Shown here piece after piece: positions 62,722 to 64,000 of a stretch of DNA of 64,000 bases. Each line of letters opens with the position of its first letter. Positions within the stretch are counted from its first letter, which is position 1. The stretch spans positions 1 through 64,000 of the forward strand of contig NZ_NPFY01000023.1 of NCBI RefSeq assembly GCF_002259415.1, given 5' to 3'. Below the pieces are notes generated by a model. The model was not told the DNA's origin. It saw only the letters and a program-made list of their open reading frames with translations, and searched no databases. The DNA is from Rhodococcus sp. 14-2470-1b. Lineage in GTDB: Bacteria; Actinomycetota; Actinomycetes; Mycobacteriales; Mycobacteriaceae. Position numbers and translations under genes: made by a program.

Positions 62722-63626
62722 GTGAGAAGACGATCGGCTTCATCGGTCTCGGCCACATGGGCGGCCCGATGGCGGCTAATCTGGTCAAGGCCGGGTACAC
62801 GGTGCAGGGTTTCGATCTGGTCCCGGCAGCGTTGGCGCAGGCCGAGTCCGACGGGGTGACCGTCGTCGACTCTGCGGTGGCAGCAGTGAAGGATGCGGGC
62901 ATCGTCGTGACGATGCTTCCGAACGGGCGGCTTGTCCTCGATCTGTACAAGGATCTGCTGCCGGCGGCGGCGCCGGGCACGTTGTTCATCGACAGTTCCA
63001 CGATCGATGTCGCCGACGCCCACGCCGCGCACAAGCTGATCGACGACGCGGGCCATCGCGGCCTCGACGCGCCGGTGTCCGGCGGAGTCGGCGGGGCGGC
63101 CGCGGGAACGTTGACCTTCATGGTCGGTGGCTCGGAGGAGGACTTTGCTTCGGCAGCAGTGGTTCTCGATGTGATGGGCCGCAAGGTCGTGCACTGCGGG
63201 CAGGCCGGTAACGGCCAGGCCGCCAAGATCTGCAACAACATGATCCTCGGCGTGTCCATGATCGCGATCAGTGAGGCGTTCGTGCTGGGGGAGAAGCTCG
63301 GACTCAGCAATCAGGCTCTGTTCGACGTTGCGTCGACGGCGTCCGGTCAGTGCTGGGCGCTCACCACGAACTGCCCGGTTCCGGGCCCGGTCCCCACGTC
63401 GCCGGCGAACAACGACTACAAGCCGGGCTTCGCCGCAGCCCTCATGGACAAGGACCTCGGTCTCGCTGCCAACGCGTTGCGCGACAACGGTGTCGAGGGA
63501 GTCCTGGGGCTGCAGGCCGCCGAGATCTACGCGAAGTTCAAGGAGACGTCCGGCGGCGGTACCGACGTCGATTTCTCCGGCATCATCAACGACATTCGTG
63601 AGCGTTCGACGGGAGCAGCGCAGTGA
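62718..63626 (+). CDS. mmsB: 3-hydroxyisobutyrate dehydrogenase
   Basis: The 302-aa beta-hydroxyacid dehydrogenase has the N-terminal Rossmann [40 protein letters not shown], and [20 protein letters not shown] with the catalytic Lys. It oxidises 3-hydroxyisobutyrate to methylmalonate semialdehyde with NAD+, the substrate of MmsA. It overlaps the upstream and downstream genes by 4 bases each. Confidence 0.95.
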   Translation: MSEKTIGFIGLGHMGGPMAANLVKAGYTVQGFDLVPAALAQAESDGVTVVDSAVAAVKDAGIVVTMLPNGRLVLDLYKDLLPAAAPGTLFIDSSTIDVADAHAAHKLIDDAGHRGLDAPVSGGVGGAAAGTLTFMVGGSEEDFASAAVVLDVMGRKVVHCGQAGNGQAAKICNNMILGVSMIAISEAFVLGEKLGLSNQALFDVASTASGQCWALTTNCPVPGPVPTSPANNDYKPGFAAALMDKDLGLAANALRDNGVEGVLGLQAAEIYAKFKETSGGGTDVDFSGIINDIRERSTGAAQ

Positions 63627-64000
63627 CTGACTTCGAAACCATTCTGCTCGAGCGTCGTGGACGGGTCGGCATTGTCACTCTGAATCGGCCGAAGGCATTG
63701 AACGCGCTCAATTCTCAGCTGATGCACGAGGTCGTCTCGGTCGTCGAGGAACTCGATCGTGACGAGAACATCGGCGCCATCCTCATCACCGGTTCGGAGA
63801 AGGCGTTCGCTGCCGGAGCGGACATCAAGGAGATGCAGCCGAAGTCCTACATGGACGTGTACCTCGACGACTTCTTCACGGCATGGGATCGTCTGGCCGC
63901 GGCCAGAACACCGATCGTGGCGGCGGTATCCGGCTATGCGCTCGGCGGTGGGTGCGAACTCGCGATGATGTGCGACGTCCTGATCGCCTCCGACACCGCG
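63623..64000 (+). CDS. echA: Enoyl-CoA hydratase, 5' part (continues past window)
   Basis: GTG 63623 overlaps the mmsB stop. The visible 126 residues have [40 protein letters not shown] and [20 protein letters not shown], the crotonase oxyanion-hole motifs with the first catalytic Glu region still to come. It probably hydrates methacrylyl-CoA to 3-hydroxyisobutyryl-CoA, completing the valine set. The 3' end is cut by the window edge. Confidence 0.93.
   Translation, partial: MTDFETILLERRGRVGIVTLNRPKALNALNSQLMHEVVSVVEELDRDENIGAILITGSEKAFAAGADIKEMQPKSYMDVYLDDFFTAWDRLAAARTPIVAAVSGYALGGGCELAMMCDVLIASDTA

Overview
The window looks like chromosome of a high-GC actinobacterium of the Mycobacteriales, most likely Rhodococcus or a close Nocardiaceae relative. 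The clues are DUF3558-type lipoproteins, an F420-type luciferase-like oxidoreductase, a three-gene pntAA/AB/B transhydrogenase, a LigB-type ATP-dependent DNA ligase and strong third-position GC bias. It opens inside a 5S rRNA, so an rRNA operon lies just to the left. All calls come from reading the sequence and translations; no database search was run.

Layout. 1-3100: 5S tail, terminator, a degenerate repeat tract, then small accessory genes (49-aa protein, GNAT enzyme, nuclease-like protein with a RAMA/DUF4357-like end, colicin-immunity-like protein, excisionase-like HTH). 3143-9382: azoreductase, a TPP-riboswitch-controlled tenA plus thiamine-precursor ABC operon, a sugar-porter MFS and a lipoprotein. 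9480-17377: carboxylesterase, ligB, then a compact reductive pyrimidine (hydantoin) degradation operon: dihydropyrimidinase, beta-ureidopropionase, F420-type oxidoreductase and omega-amino acid transaminase. 17374-30338: housekeeping and membrane genes, including the transhydrogenase and two small paralogous proteins of unknown function. 30425-42717: a polyol catabolism locus whose gene set resembles the erythritol/threitol pathway known in Mycolicibacterium smegmatis (SDR, SorC/DeoR regulator, Zn-polyol dehydrogenase, five-gene ABC transporter with two ATPases, Dak-type kinase, RpiB-type isomerase).

43023-52382 is the accessory, partly decayed zone. A LuxR-type HTH gene is divergent from a tandem (double) TetR regulator, which is translationally coupled to a STAND/NACHT-like NTPase. 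The NTPase gene runs into the tail of a RES-Xre toxin-antitoxin module whose toxin carries a one-base frameshift. Next come a hydrolase pseudogene fused to the tail of a DNA/RNA non-specific endonuclease, an MMPL exporter with its TetR and paired operators, and a frameshifted VOC gene. 52662-58897: shikimate dehydrogenase-like enzyme, secreted HNH nuclease, quinone oxidoreductase, and a SNF2 helicase plus SWIM-protein pair. 58979-64000: valine degradation operon (mmsA, acyl-CoA dehydrogenase, 3-hydroxyisobutyryl-CoA hydrolase, mmsB, enoyl-CoA hydratase running off the edge). MmsA can also oxidise the malonate semialdehyde made by the beta-alanine branch of the pyrimidine operon, which links the two ends of the window.

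The best candidate for an undescribed system is the tandem-TetR/STAND-NTPase couple at 43725-46379. Its NTPase appears truncated in this strain, so intact homologues would be needed to define it.
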